A stretch of 32,462 bases of DNA, taken from Burkholderiales bacterium. Lineage in GTDB: Bacteria; Pseudomonadota; Gammaproteobacteria; Burkholderiales; Burkholderiaceae. Positions 8,101 through 21,074 of the stretch are shown one piece after another (the stretch's first letter is position 1; each line of letters opens with the position of its first letter). Below the pieces are notes generated by a model. It was not told the DNA's origin. It did not search any database and saw only the letters and a program-made list of their open reading frames with translations. Made by a program: the position numbers and the translations under genes. Location: the NCBI GenBank assembly GCA_947372535.1, contig CANBUA010000011.1:1-32462 (forward strand), given 5' to 3'.

Positions 8101-11100
8101 ACTGCGCTTCAACACCGCGCCCAACTTCGAGGCGCCACAGCACACACCCGCCAGCAGCAGCAATGCCTATGAGGTCATCGTGGCGGCCAGCAATGACGAT
8201 CTGGAATCCACCAAGACGATGACGGTGACGGTACAGGACGTCAACGAGGCCCCGGTCATCAACTCCAACGGCGGCCCGGCCGCGGCCAACGTCAACGTGA
8301 TCGAAGAACAAACGGCCGTCACCATCGTGCATGCCGTCGATCCGGAACTCAACAGCATCATCTATTCGCTGGTCAGTGGCGCAGGCGGCGCCGACAATGC
8401 CTTGTTCGCCATCAATGCCAGCACGGGCGCACTCAGTTTCGTGACGGCGCCCCAGTATGCCAATCGGCTGGATGCCGATTCGAACAATGTCTACCAGGTG
8501 CTGGTGCAAGCAAGCGATGGCACGCTGAGCAGCACTCAGGCCGTGAACGTCACGGTGCTGGCGCTGAACATTGCGCCAACCAACAGCGGGCTGAGCAACA
8601 AGACATTGTCTGAAGACTCCACCATCCTGATGACCGGCATTGCGGTCTCTGACCCCGATGCTGGCACGCAGAACATTCGTGTGACCTTCTCGGCCGGTCA
8701 CGGCAGCCTCACGGTGATCAACAATGCTGCAGGCGGCTTGAACGCCTCACAAATCACGTACAGCAATGGTGGCCACCAGGTCGTCTTGCTGGGCACGCTC
8801 GCTGCCATCAACACCACGCTCAACACCAGTGGCGCGTTGGGCTATCGCCCCGATACCGACTACAACGGTCTCGACACGCTGACCATGGTCAGCGACGACC
8901 TTGGCAATAGCGGGGCGCCTCGCAACCCCACGCAGACCACGGACACGGACAGCGTGACCTTCACCATCACGGGTGAGAACGATGCGCCGAGTTGGGTCGG
9001 CAACACCTTGAATGCCATCCAGGGCGGCAGCGCAAGGCCCAATCTGGTGATCACTGATCCCGACAGCCCTTCGAGCAGCTGGACCATCAGCGCGAGCAGC
9101 ATCACCGCCGGCCATTTTGTCGATACCACCACGGGTTCGACCATCACCCAGTTTGCCTACACCGATGTGCAGGCCGGCACCATTGTCTTCGTGCAGGACG
9201 GCAGCTTGAACGTCCCGGGCTACACCCTGGTCGTCTCCGATGGCCTGACGCCCTCCAACCCCTCGACGGTCACCGCCACGCTCAATGCCACGCCGGTGAT
9301 CAGCAGCCTGGGCGGTGGTACGAGTGCGACCGTCCAAGTCAACGAACTGGAGCCGCAAGTCACGCGCGTGCAGGCCAGCGATCCGGAAAACGGCGCCATC
9401 ACCTACGGCATCGCGGGCGGGGCCGATGCCGGGCTGTTCACCATCGACAGCACCACCGGGCAATTGCGCTTTGCCGCCACGCCCGACATGGACAACGCGC
9501 CCTTTCAGGGCCACGGCCTCGACTACCTGGTCACCGTGAGCGCCTCCGATGGCCGCAGCCAGGACACCCAGGCCCTCACCGTTCACCTCAATCCCTACAA
9601 CCGCGCGCCCGTCAATTCGATGCCGGCCAGCCTGAGCACACCGGAAGACTCCAACCTGTTCATCACCGGTTTGAACGTCTCCGACATCGACGCCAACTCA
9701 AGCGACGCCATCACCGTGACCTTGAGCGTCAACCACGGCACCTTGCAGATCGCGCCGAACATCGCCAGCGGCTTGGGCAGCAGTGGCATTGCCTACACCA
9801 ACGGCGACCGCCAAGTCACCCTCAGCGGCACGATGGCAGCCATCAACGCCACCCTCGCTGGCAGCAGCGCAGTGCGCTACACGCCCGATGCCGATTACAA
9901 CGGCAGCGACACCTTGACGATGACCAGCGATGACCTCGGCCACAACGGCCTGGCGCACAACCCGGCCACCACCACGGACACCGACACCCGAAGCATCACG
10001 ATCACCGCTGTCAATGACGCGCCGACCTGGTCCGGCAACACCTTGAACGCCATTCAGGGTGGCGGCGCACGGCCCAACCTCGCGATCATCGATGCCGACA
10101 GCCCCTCGACCAGCTGGACGATCACCGCCAGCAACGTCTCCGCGGGCCGCTTCGTGGACACCACGACGGGTTCAACCGTCACCCAGTTCGCGTACACGGA
10201 TGTCCAGGCAGGCCACATCGTCTTCGTGCAGGATGGCAGCTTGAGCACGCCAAGCTACGCCTTGGTGGTCTCCGATGGCGTGGACACCTCGGTGGCATCG
10301 ACCGTCACGACCACGCTCAATGCCACGCCGGTCATCAGCAGCTTGGGTGGCGCCTCAACCGCCACAGTCCAGGTCAACGAGCTTGAGACCACGGTCACGA
10401 CGGTGCAGGCCAGCGATGCAGAAGGCGCCCAAATCAGCTACGCCATTGCAGGCGGGGCCGATGCGTCGCTGTTCACCATCGACAGCCTCACCGGCCAACT
10501 GCGCTTTGTATCCACACCGAACCTCGACAACGTCCCTTTCCTGGGGCACAGCCTCGATTACGTGGTCGCCGTGAGCGCCTCCGATGGCAGCAGCCAGGAC
10601 ACACAAACCCTCACCGTCCACCTCAATCCCTACAACCGCGCTCCGGTCAACGCCATGCCGACCAGCTTGAGCACGTTGGAAGACACGCCGCTGTTCATCA
10701 CCGGATTGAACGTGACAGACATGGACGCCAACTCAAGCGATGTCATCACCGTGACCTTCAGCGTGAACCACGGTACTTTGCAGATCGCGCCAAACATCGC
10801 CAGCGGCTTGGGCAGCAGTGGCATCACCCATGGCCTTGGCGATCGCGAAGTCACCCTCAGCGGCACGGTGGCCGCCATCAACGCCACCTTGGCCGACAGC
10901 AACGCCGTGCGCTACAACCCCGATGCAGACTACAACGGCAGCGACACCTTGACGATGACCAGCGATGACCTGGGCCACAACGGCCTGGCGCACAACCCAG
11001 CGATCACCGCAGACACGGATACTCGCAGCATCACAATCACCGCCGTCAACGACGCGCCAACCTGGTCGGGCAGCAACTTGCTCATCGCCCAAGGCGGCAG

Positions 11101-13845
11101 CGCTCAGCCAGTCATCCACCTCGGTGACATCGACAGCCCCACCAGTTCATGGACGGTCACTGCCAGCAGCATCACCGCCGGCCACTTTGTGGACACGACA
11201 TCGGGCGCGACCATCACCCAGTTTGCCTACGACGATGTCCAGGCCGGCACCATCGTCTTCGTGCAAGACGACAGCCTCACCGTTCCCAGCTACACCTTGA
11301 CCGCCTCCGATGGCATCGATTCGTCGGCCCCTTTGGTGGTCACCGCCAGCCTCAACCTCACGCCCGTCATCAGCAGCCAGGGCGGTGGCGCCACGGCCAA
11401 CCTGAGCGCCAATGAGCTCGACCCAGCCGTCACCACCGTGCAAGCCAGCGATGCAGAAGGCGCCCAAGTCAGCTACGCCATCGCCGGAGGGGCCGATGCC
11501 TCGCTGTTCACCATCGACAGCCTCACCGGCCAACTGCGCTTTGCGAGCACACCGGATGCCGACAGGGCGCCCTTCCTCAACCACAGCCCCGACTATGTGG
11601 TCACGGTGAGCGCCTCCGATGGGGCCAGCCAAGATACGCAGACCCTCAGCATCCACCTCAACACCTACAACCGGCCGCCCGTCAATGTGCTGCCAGGCTC
11701 GGCCACCACCCAGGAAGACACGCCCCTGTTCCTCACCGGCCTGCGCGTGACGGACATCGACGCGGCTTCTGGAGACATCATCAACCTCACCCTGAGCGTT
11801 AGCCACGGCACATTGAGCATTGATGAAGGCATCGGTGGCGGTTTGACAAGCGCTGGCATCAGCTACGGCAGCGATGGCCGCCAAGTCACCCTCAGCGGCA
11901 CCATGAGCGCCATCAATGCCACCTTGGCCGGCAGCAACGCCCTGCGATACAACCCCGATGACGACTACAACGGTCAGGACACGCTCACCATGGTCAGCGA
12001 CGACCTGGGCCACAACGGCCTGGTCCGCAGCCCGACTGACACACGTGACACCGATGCCCTCGCCATCGACATCACCGCCGTCAACGATGCGCCTACCTGG
12101 TCCGCCAACAGCCTGCACCTGATCCAAGGCGGCTCGGCGCGGCCTGTCATTGGCATCGCCGACATCGACAGCCCATCAAGCACCTGGGTGATCACCGCCA
12201 GTGGCGTCACCGCCGGCCACTTCACAGACACCACTTCGGGCCTGAGCGTCACGCAGTTCACCTTCGAGCAGGTCCAAGCCGGCCAAATCGTCTTCGAGCA
12301 CGATGGCAGCGTCAACACGCCTGGCTACACCCTCACCGTGTCCGACGGCATCGACTCGGCTTCTTCGACCGCCACCATCAGCCTGGTGCTCTACAACCGC
12401 CCACCGGTCAACACGCTGCCCGGCAGCCCGACCACCCTGGAAGACACGCCCCTGGTCATCAGCAGCCTGGGCGTCTCTGACATCGATGCCAGCACCAGCG
12501 ATGTCATCACGGTCACTTTGAGCGTCAACCACGGCACCTTGAGCGTCGATGGCACGGTGCCGGGCGGCGTGCTCGGCACAGACATCAGCTATGGCAACGG
12601 TTCGCGTCAAGTCACCCTCAGCGGCACCATGAGCGCCATCAATGCCACTTTGGCCGGCAACAACGCCCTGCTCTACCGCCCCGATGGCGACTACAACGGC
12701 CAGGACACCCTCACCATGGTCAGCGATGACCTGGGCCACAACGGCCTGGCCCACAACCCGCAGCAAACCACCGACACCGACAGCCTGGTCTTGAACATCA
12801 CGCCCGTGGACGATGCCCCGGTGGTGAGCCGCAATACCTTGTTCATCGGTCAAGGCGGCCGGGCCGCACCGCAAATCGGCATGGTCGATGTGGACAGCTT
12901 GCCCAGTCAGTTGACCATCTCGGCGCAGCAGATCCGTGGCGGGCATTTCGTGCAGACTCAAACCCAGACCGAGGTCACCCAGTTCAGTGCAGCCGATCTG
13001 AACGCAGGCTACATCTTCTTCGTCCAAGACGGCAGCCAGGCCAAACCCAGCTATGTGCTGTCCGTGAGCGATGGCGTCAACACCGTCACCGCGCCCTCGC
13101 TGAGCGCCACCCTGATCTTGGCAGAGACCAATGCCACGGCACCGACCGAGCCCAAGCCGGAGGTTCGCCCGGGAGAGCCTGTGGTCGCGCCCGTGGTCAC
13201 GGCGGAGAAGCCCGCAGCCCAGGCGCCCACGGAACCGATGGCCACCCCCACATCAGCCGCCGAACCCATGGCCGCCGAACCGGACAACGCCCCCCCGCCC
13301 TCCCTGATCGGCAACGGTTTCGTGCTGGACACCTCGCTGCCCACCTCCATGGTCAAGATCAGTTTCGAGCCCACGCCACAGCGTGAATGGGAGGCTGCGC
13401 CCACCGATTTCACCTTCACCCCCGCCACCAGTTGGAACGGCTTCCTGCAAAGCAAGGATGCGCCAGAAGAACTGCGCCGCAACCTGGAGCAGCTTCGTGA
13501 TCAACTCGTCGGCCAGGAACAAGGCCGCCATCAACTGGTGGCGAGCTCCATCGCCCTGACCACCGGCATGTCGGTAGGTTATGTGATCTGGTTGGTGCGC
13601 GGCGGCGCCCTGATCGGCTCCATGTTGTCGGCCATGCCCATGTGGCAGATGATCGATCCCTTGCCGGTACTCACCCGCACGGCCGGCAAGCGCCAGGCCC
13701 TGGATAGCGCCGATGGCGATGCCTCCGTCGAGCAGATCTTCGATGGCGACCATGTCGATCACGAGGAGCCCATGCCTGAACCCGTCAGCCCAGTCGCCAG
13801 CACTGCGCCCACCATGCCTCACCACCAATCGCCGGAGAATCCCGC

Positions 13846-13849
<4 letters not shown>
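5129..13849 (+). CDS. Giant DUF4347 / beta-propeller / cadherin-repeat surface protein (probable adhesin)
   Basis: The protein has 2906 residues. The N-terminus has no classical signal peptide but carries ALEPKLLYSAD (16-26), resembling the LEPR-XLL motif of large exported proteins. A DUF4347 domain follows (about 50-210), with HLIGHGESG (H121) and LLYGCDLA (C164). Residues about 271-644 hold seven repeats with a W/F-x-G-x-x-W motif, consistent with a seven-bladed propeller. A duplicated beta-rich region runs to about 930, then two cadherin-like domains (about 937-1145). Long repeat units occupy 1146 to about 2668 and contain cadherin-type motifs such as SDIDANSSD, YTPDADYNGSDTLT and AVNDAPTW. 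A Pro/Ala/Glu-rich linker (about 2670-2740) leads to a hydrophobic C-terminal segment (about 2808-2850, GMSVGYVIWLVRGG) and an acidic tail. It is the apparent cargo of the three upstream genes. Its stop overlaps the kinase start as ATGA. Adhesion is inferred from architecture. Confidence 0.92.
5938..7060 (+). repeat. Seven propeller-like repeats within the giant protein
   Basis: Seven stretches of about 50-60 residues each end in a variant of one motif: WDGTQW, FNGTTW, WNGSSW, FDGSSW, WSGSSW, WNSSTGW and WTGTGW. Most begin with a strand carrying a small-residue pattern such as SGDAMIVW, GDSMALVV, SGRAMVAY or SGDVLATF. Seven units of this size are what a closed seven-bladed beta-propeller needs. 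The fold is inferred from the count and periodicity only. Confidence 0.6.
8564..13130 (+). repeat. Tandem cadherin-like repeat array inside the giant protein
   Basis: Composite units begin at 8564, 9596, 10631, 11666 and 12392, each at the equivalent of the TACAACCGC/YNRAPVN boundary. The first unit is 1032 bases, and the second and third are exactly 1035 bases (345 codons) each. A full unit has three modules: A (SxDIDA...LSVxHGTL...DYNGxDTL), B (xxxIQGGxARP...FVQDGS) and C (xxxNELxxxVTxVQASDxE...). The fourth unit lacks module C, giving 726 bases. The fifth is a final A-B pair. The second and third units are nearly identical at DNA level over long stretches, for example around 9760-9800 against 10795-10835, which points to recent duplication or homogenisation. 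Confidence 0.85.
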
Positions 13850-16398
<2,549 letters not shown>

Positions 16399-16400
16399 AC

Positions 16401-18155
16401 ATGGACCACTCCAAAGATCCCAGCCACTGGGATGAAGCCCTGGTGATGATGGTGGACGATGAGTCCCTGCTCACCGACGTCATCGAAAGCCACCTGGAAG
16501 ACGCCGGCTACACGCGTTTTGTGGCCTGCAACGAACCGACCCAGGCCATCTCGCTGATCCGCAGTCACCGTCCGGACATACTGCTGCTCGACCTGATGAT
16601 GCCGGAGGTCTCGGGCTTCGACATCCTCAAGGCCATGCGCAGCGAGGTGGCCCTGCAATACATCCCCGTGATCGTGTTGACCGCGGCCAGCGACGCGGGC
16701 ACCAAACTCCAGGCCCTGGAAATCGGCGCGACCGAATTCCTGGCCAAGCCAGTGGACGCCAGCGAGCTGGTTCTGCGCGTTCGCAACACCCTGGCGTTCA
16801 AGCGCTACCAAGATCGCCTGGCCTTCGTGGACCCCGTCACCGACTTGGCCAACCGGGCGCGCTTCACCCAGCGTCTCGAAGAAGTCATGCACCGCACCGT
16901 GGCCCGTGGCACCACCCTGGGCCTGATGCACATCTCTTGCGACCAGTTCCGCCAGACCCGCGAAACCTTGGGCTCACGCGCCGGCGATACGCTGCTGCGC
17001 CAGGCCGCTCAACGGCTGATCGACCTGGTCAGTCCCAAGGCCGACACCAGCCTGATGAGTCTGAACACCGAGGTGTCCGACCTGGCCCGGGTGGGCGATC
17101 AGGATTTCGCGCTCATGCTGCGTGACCTGCCCAATGCCGAGACCGCCGCTGACATGGCCAAGCAGGTCCTGCAGATGCTGAACCCGCCCATCGAGGTGGA
17201 GGGCCACCCCATCTTCATGAGCCCCAGCATCGGCATCACCATCGCCCCGGCGGATGGCCAGCACGCCGAAGGCCTGCTCAAAAGCGCCAACCTGGCCTGC
17301 ACCAAGGCCCACCGCTCGGGCCTGAAGAACCACTACGAATACTTCTCCGAAGAGCTCACCGCGCGTTCCATGGAGCGCCTGACGCTCACGCACGAGCTGC
17401 GCCGCGCGATCGAACACAATGAGTTGCGCCTGTACTACCAGCCCAAGGTCTCGCTGCGCACCGGTCGCATCACCGGCGCTGAAGCCCTGGTGCGCTGGCA
17501 GCACCCGGAGCAAGGCCTGCTGCTGCCCGGCAAATTCATCACCGTGGCCGAAGAAGTCGGCCTGATCGGCGCCATCAGCGAATGGGTCATGCAGGAGGCC
17601 TGTATCCAGGCAGCACGCTGGCGCGCCGATGGCCTGGAAGACTTGAAGATTTCGATCAACGTGGCCAAACCGCATTTCGAGGACGGCCTGCTCTGCCCGC
17701 GCCTGCGCCAGTTGCTGCGCGACACCAACCTGCCCGCCGAATGGCTGATGGTCGAGCTGACCGAAAGCATGCTGGTGCAGGATGCCGCCAAAGCCTTGCA
17801 ACAGATGAACGACTTGCGCAGCCTGGGCGTGGGCTTGTCCATCGATGACTTCGGCACCGGCTACTCATCGCTGAGCTACCTCAAGCGCTTCCCGGCCAAC
17901 GAACTCAAGATCGACCGCTCCTTCATCATCGACTTGCCGACCGACAACAAGGACCGAGCCATCGTGCAGACGGTGGTCACGCTGGGCCAATCGCTGGGCA
18001 TGGATGTGGTGGCCGAAGGCATCGAGACCGTCGAGCAGCACCGCATCCTCCAGCACATCGGCTGCGATGTGTTCCAGGGCTTCCTGTTCAGCAAAGCCGT
18101 GCCAGCCGAAGCTTTCGAGTCCCTGGTCAAGCGCAACCTGGCCAGCGCCTACTGA
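16401..18155 (+). CDS. Response regulator with REC, degenerate GGDEF and EAL domains (probable c-di-GMP phosphodiesterase)
   Basis: The protein is 584 residues from the ATG two bases after the kinase stop. The receiver domain (about 13-130) has the acidic pair D19-D20 and acceptor D64 (ILLLDLMMPEVSG). The GGDEF domain is degenerate: the signature reads GDQDF (about 232-236), so cyclase activity is unlikely and a regulatory role is more probable. The EAL domain keeps the residues expected for catalysis: E361 in AEALVRW, N420, E452 (VELTES), D482-D483 (IDDFGTGYSSL), K503 (LKIDRSF) and E539 (EGIET). It should therefore hydrolyse c-di-GMP, with output controlled by phosphorylation from the adjacent hybrid kinase. 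Placement at the end of the adhesin operon suggests it tunes expression, export or retention of that protein. That link is inferred. Confidence 0.93.
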   Translation: MDHSKDPSHWDEALVMMVDDESLLTDVIESHLEDAGYTRFVACNEPTQAISLIRSHRPDILLLDLMMPEVSGFDILKAMRSEVALQYIPVIVLTAASDAGTKLQALEIGATEFLAKPVDASELVLRVRNTLAFKRYQDRLAFVDPVTDLANRARFTQRLEEVMHRTVARGTTLGLMHISCDQFRQTRETLGSRAGDTLLRQAAQRLIDLVSPKADTSLMSLNTEVSDLARVGDQDFALMLRDLPNAETAADMAKQVLQMLNPPIEVEGHPIFMSPSIGITIAPADGQHAEGLLKSANLACTKAHRSGLKNHYEYFSEELTARSMERLTLTHELRRAIEHNELRLYYQPKVSLRTGRITGAEALVRWQHPEQGLLLPGKFITVAEEVGLIGAISEWVMQEACIQAARWRADGLEDLKISINVAKPHFEDGLLCPRLRQLLRDTNLPAEWLMVELTESMLVQDAAKALQQMNDLRSLGVGLSIDDFGTGYSSLSYLKRFPANELKIDRSFIIDLPTDNKDRAIVQTVVTLGQSLGMDVVAEGIETVEQHRILQHIGCDVFQGFLFSKAVPAEAFESLVKRNLASAY

Positions 18156-18174
18156 GCCTGCGCCAGGGCGGCAA

Positions 18175-20445
18175 TCAGCCCTCGTCGGCCACGCAATCCA
18201 CGTAGTACAGCGTGGAGCCATCAGGGCGCAACTCAGCCACCAGGCCGTGCACGTCCGTGGCAAAACCCGGGAAGGCGCTGTTGAACTCCCGCGTGAACTT
18301 CAGGAAGTCGCAGATCTTCTTGTTGAAGCGCTCGCCCGGGATCAAGAGCGGGATGCCCGGTGGGTAAGGCGTCAGCAGGGCGGTCGTGACACGGCCTTCC
18401 AGCTCGTCGATGCCCACGCGCTCGGTCTGGCGGCGCGCGATGTAGGCATAGGCATCGCTGGGCTTCATGGCCGGCTGCAAGTCAGACAGGTACATCTCTG
18501 TCGTCAAGCGAGCGATGTCCCCCTTGGCATACATCTCGTGGATGCTCTGGCACAGGTCCTTCAGACCCATGCGCTCGTAGCGCGGGTATTTCTTGGAGAA
18601 CTCTGGCAACACGCGCCACATGGGCTGGTTCTTGTCGTAGTCATCCTTGAACTGCTGCAAGGCGGTCAACATCGTGTTCCAGCGGCCCTTGGTGATGCCG
18701 ATGGTGAACATGATGAAGAAGGAGTACAGGCCAGTCTTCTCGACCACCACGCCGTGCTCGGCCAGGTACTTGGTGACGATGCTGGCCGGGATGCCTGTCT
18801 TGGCGAACTTGCCCGAGACGTCCAGCCCCGGGTTGATGATGGTGGACTTGATCGGGTCCAGCATGTTGAAGCCATCGGCCAGGTTGCCAAAGCCATGCCA
18901 CTTGTCATTGGCCTTGAGCACCCAGTCAGAGGGCTTGCCGATGTCGTCGGCCGCGATCTTGTCCGGGCCCCAGACCTTGAACCACCAGTCCTTGCCGTAC
19001 TCCTTGTCCACTTTGCGCATGGCCCGGCGGAAGTCCAGCGCTTCCTTGATGCTTTCTTCGACCAGCGCGGTGCCGCCGGGTGGCTCCATCATCGCCGCGG
19101 CCACATCGCACGAGGCGATGATGGCGTACTGCGGCGAAGTCGAGGTGTGCATCAAGTAGGCCTCATTGAAGAGGTTGCGGTCCAGCTTGGTGTTCTGCGA
19201 TTCCTGCACCAGCACCTGCGAGGCCTGGCTGATGCCGGCCAGCAGCTTGTGCGTCGATTGCGTGGCGTAGACCATGGCGTCCTTGGGGCGCACCCGGTCC
19301 TTGCCCATGGCGTGGTACATGCCGTAGAACTTGTGGAAGGCGGCGTGCGGCAGCCAGGCCTCGTCGAAGTGCAGCGTGTCGATCCAGCCATCGAGCATGT
19401 CCTTGATGGTCTCGGTGTTGTAGAGCACACCGTCATAGGTGCTCTGCGTGATCGTCAGGATGCGTGGCTTGGCCTTCTTGGCGTCCACGCCCTTGAGCAG
19501 CGGGTTGCTGGCGATCTTCTTGCGGATGGCCGCCGGCTCGAACTCGCTCTTGGGGATGGGGCCGATCAGCCCGAAGTGGTTGCGCGTGGGCGTCAGGAAC
19601 ACCGGCACCGCGCCCGTCATGATGATGGCGTGCAGGATGGACTTGTGGCAGTTGCGGTCCACCACCACGATGTCACCAGGCGCCACGGTGTGGTGCCATA
19701 CCATCTTGTTGGACGTGGAGGTGCCGTTGGTCACGAAGAAGCAGTGGTCGGCATTGAAAATCCGCGCGGCGTTCTTCTCGCTCTCGTAGATCGGGCCGGT
19801 GTGGTCCAGCAACTGGCCGAGTTCTTCCACCGCGTTGCAGACGTCGGCGCGCAACATGTTCTCGCCGAAGAACTGGTGAAACATCTGGCCGACCGGGCTC
19901 TTGAGGAAGGCCACGCCGCCCGAGTGCCCGGGGCAGTGCCATGAGTAAGAGCCGTCCTGTGCGTAATCCATCAGCGCCTTGAAGAACGGTGGCGCCAGCG
20001 AATCGAGGTAGCTGCGCGCCTCGCGGATGATGTGGCGGGCCACGAACTCCGGCGTGTCCTCGAACATGTGGATGAAGCCGTGCAGTTCACGCAGGATGTC
20101 GTTGGGGATGTGCTCGGAGGTGCGCGTCTCGCCATACAGGTAGATCGGGATCTCGGCATTCTTGAAGCGGATCTCGCTCACGAAGGCGCGCAGGGCCTTC
20201 AGGGCAGTGTCCACCTCGGCCTTGGAGCCGGCGCCGAATTCCTCGTCGTCAATCGAGAGGATGAAGGCGCTGGCGCGGCTTTGCTGCTGCGCGAACTGCG
20301 ACAAGTCGCCATAACTGGTCACCCCCAGGACTTCGAAGCCCTCCTTCTGGATGGCGTCAGCCAGGGCACGGATGCCCAGGCCCGAGGTGTTCTCGGAGCG
20401 AAAATCTTCGTCGATGATGACGACAGGAAAGTGGAAGCGCAGCAT
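18175..20445 (-). CDS. Orn/Lys/Arg decarboxylase, PLP-dependent (class I, inducible type)
   Basis: The protein is 756 residues from the ATG at 20445, which is preceded by GAGGATGTGACC; a longer in-frame extension to 20586 lacks support. The N-terminal wing domain resembles a response regulator (VVIIDEDFRSENTSGLGIRA), as in bacterial lysine, arginine and ornithine decarboxylases. The PLP core has DEAWLPHAAFHKFYG and the Schiff-base lysine in STHKLLAGISQ (K400); the length is close to E. coli AdiA (755). It removes the carboxyl group from a basic amino acid to give a polyamine-type product, consuming a proton. Arginine or lysine is more likely than ornithine, but I cannot settle the substrate by eye. 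It converges with the EAL gene (19 bases between stops) and is divergent from nfeD. No antiporter gene is adjacent, so an acid-resistance role is not established. Confidence 0.9.
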   Translation of the reverse strand: MLRFHFPVVIIDEDFRSENTSGLGIRALADAIQKEGFEVLGVTSYGDLSQFAQQQSRASAFILSIDDEEFGAGSKAEVDTALKALRAFVSEIRFKNAEIPIYLYGETRTSEHIPNDILRELHGFIHMFEDTPEFVARHIIREARSYLDSLAPPFFKALMDYAQDGSYSWHCPGHSGGVAFLKSPVGQMFHQFFGENMLRADVCNAVEELGQLLDHTGPIYESEKNAARIFNADHCFFVTNGTSTSNKMVWHHTVAPGDIVVVDRNCHKSILHAIIMTGAVPVFLTPTRNHFGLIGPIPKSEFEPAAIRKKIASNPLLKGVDAKKAKPRILTITQSTYDGVLYNTETIKDMLDGWIDTLHFDEAWLPHAAFHKFYGMYHAMGKDRVRPKDAMVYATQSTHKLLAGISQASQVLVQESQNTKLDRNLFNEAYLMHTSTSPQYAIIASCDVAAAMMEPPGGTALVEESIKEALDFRRAMRKVDKEYGKDWWFKVWGPDKIAADDIGKPSDWVLKANDKWHGFGNLADGFNMLDPIKSTIINPGLDVSGKFAKTGIPASIVTKYLAEHGVVVEKTGLYSFFIMFTIGITKGRWNTMLTALQQFKDDYDKNQPMWRVLPEFSKKYPRYERMGLKDLCQSIHEMYAKGDIARLTTEMYLSDLQPAMKPSDAYAYIARRQTERVGIDELEGRVTTALLTPYPPGIPLLIPGERFNKKICDFLKFTREFNSAFPGFATDVHGLVAELRPDGSTLYYVDCVADEG

Positions 20446-20606
20446 GGTCACATCCTCGAAGATTGAGGTCGGAAAATCACAAGACCGCGCAGTGTAGGAC
20501 CTTCCTCGGGTCTGCGGTATGACAGAGGCCTCAAAAGCGGGCCGATCGCCGTACACTTCGGCCAAGCAGGAGCCCTGCCACCCCACATCGAGGAGACATC
20601 AAGCCC

Positions 20607-21056
20607 ATGAGCCCCGCAAGCTATTGGTGGATTGCAGCCGGCGTCATCGTCGGCCTGGAACTGATCAGCGGCACCTTCTATCTGTTGATGCTGTCCATCG
20701 GTGCGGTGGCGGGCGGGCTGATCGCCTTCCTGGGCGGTGACCTGGATGCGCAGATGGTGGTGGCTGCCATCGTCGGGCTGCTGGCCGTGGGCGCCTGGCA
20801 CTACTGGCGCATCAACCACCCCAACCTCGGCAACACGGCCGACAGCGCCAACCCCGATCTGCACCTGGACGTCGGCCAGACCCTGACCGTGATCGCCTGG
20901 GGCCCGGACGCCCGCGCCCGCGTGCAATACCGGGGAACGCAATGGGATGCAGAACTGCACAGCCCGGCCCATCACCAACCAGGCGCCCTGCCCCTGGCCG
21001 GCCTGCACCGCATCCGCGCCGTGCAAGGCAATGTCCTCGTCCTCGAAAAAATCTGA
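20607..21056 (+). CDS. NfeD family membrane protein
   Basis: The protein has 149 residues. Two or three hydrophobic helices occupy the first 70 residues (WWIAAGVIVGLELISGTFYLL, then residues about 30-63). A C-terminal OB-fold-like soluble domain follows, with VGQTLTVIAWGPDARARVQY and the ending GNVLVLEKI. This is the short NfeD type that accompanies SPFH proteins. AGGAGA lies ten bases before the ATG. The SPFH gene follows 18 bases after the stop, the usual NfeD-SPFH arrangement, and the two are thought to act together on membrane microdomain or protein quality functions. Confidence 0.88.
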   Translation: MSPASYWWIAAGVIVGLELISGTFYLLMLSIGAVAGGLIAFLGGDLDAQMVVAAIVGLLAVGAWHYWRINHPNLGNTADSANPDLHLDVGQTLTVIAWGPDARARVQYRGTQWDAELHSPAHHQPGALPLAGLHRIRAVQGNVLVLEKI

Positions 21057-21074
21057 AAACGGAGCCCACCGGCC

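Noticed and set aside
8564..13130. Tandem repeats considered as a CRISPR or satellite array
   Set aside because: The repeats are long, in frame and encode cadherin-like modules; there are no short palindromic repeats with unique spacers.
18004..19944. Long open frame (646 codons) on the plus strand
   Set aside because: It lies antisense to the decarboxylase and overlaps the EAL gene. Its translation has no domain features and reflects the codon bias of the opposite strand.
20446..20586. 47-residue N-terminal extension of the decarboxylase
   Set aside because: The wing domain begins at MLRFHFPVVIID, a good ribosome site precedes that ATG, and the extension has no family similarity I recognise.
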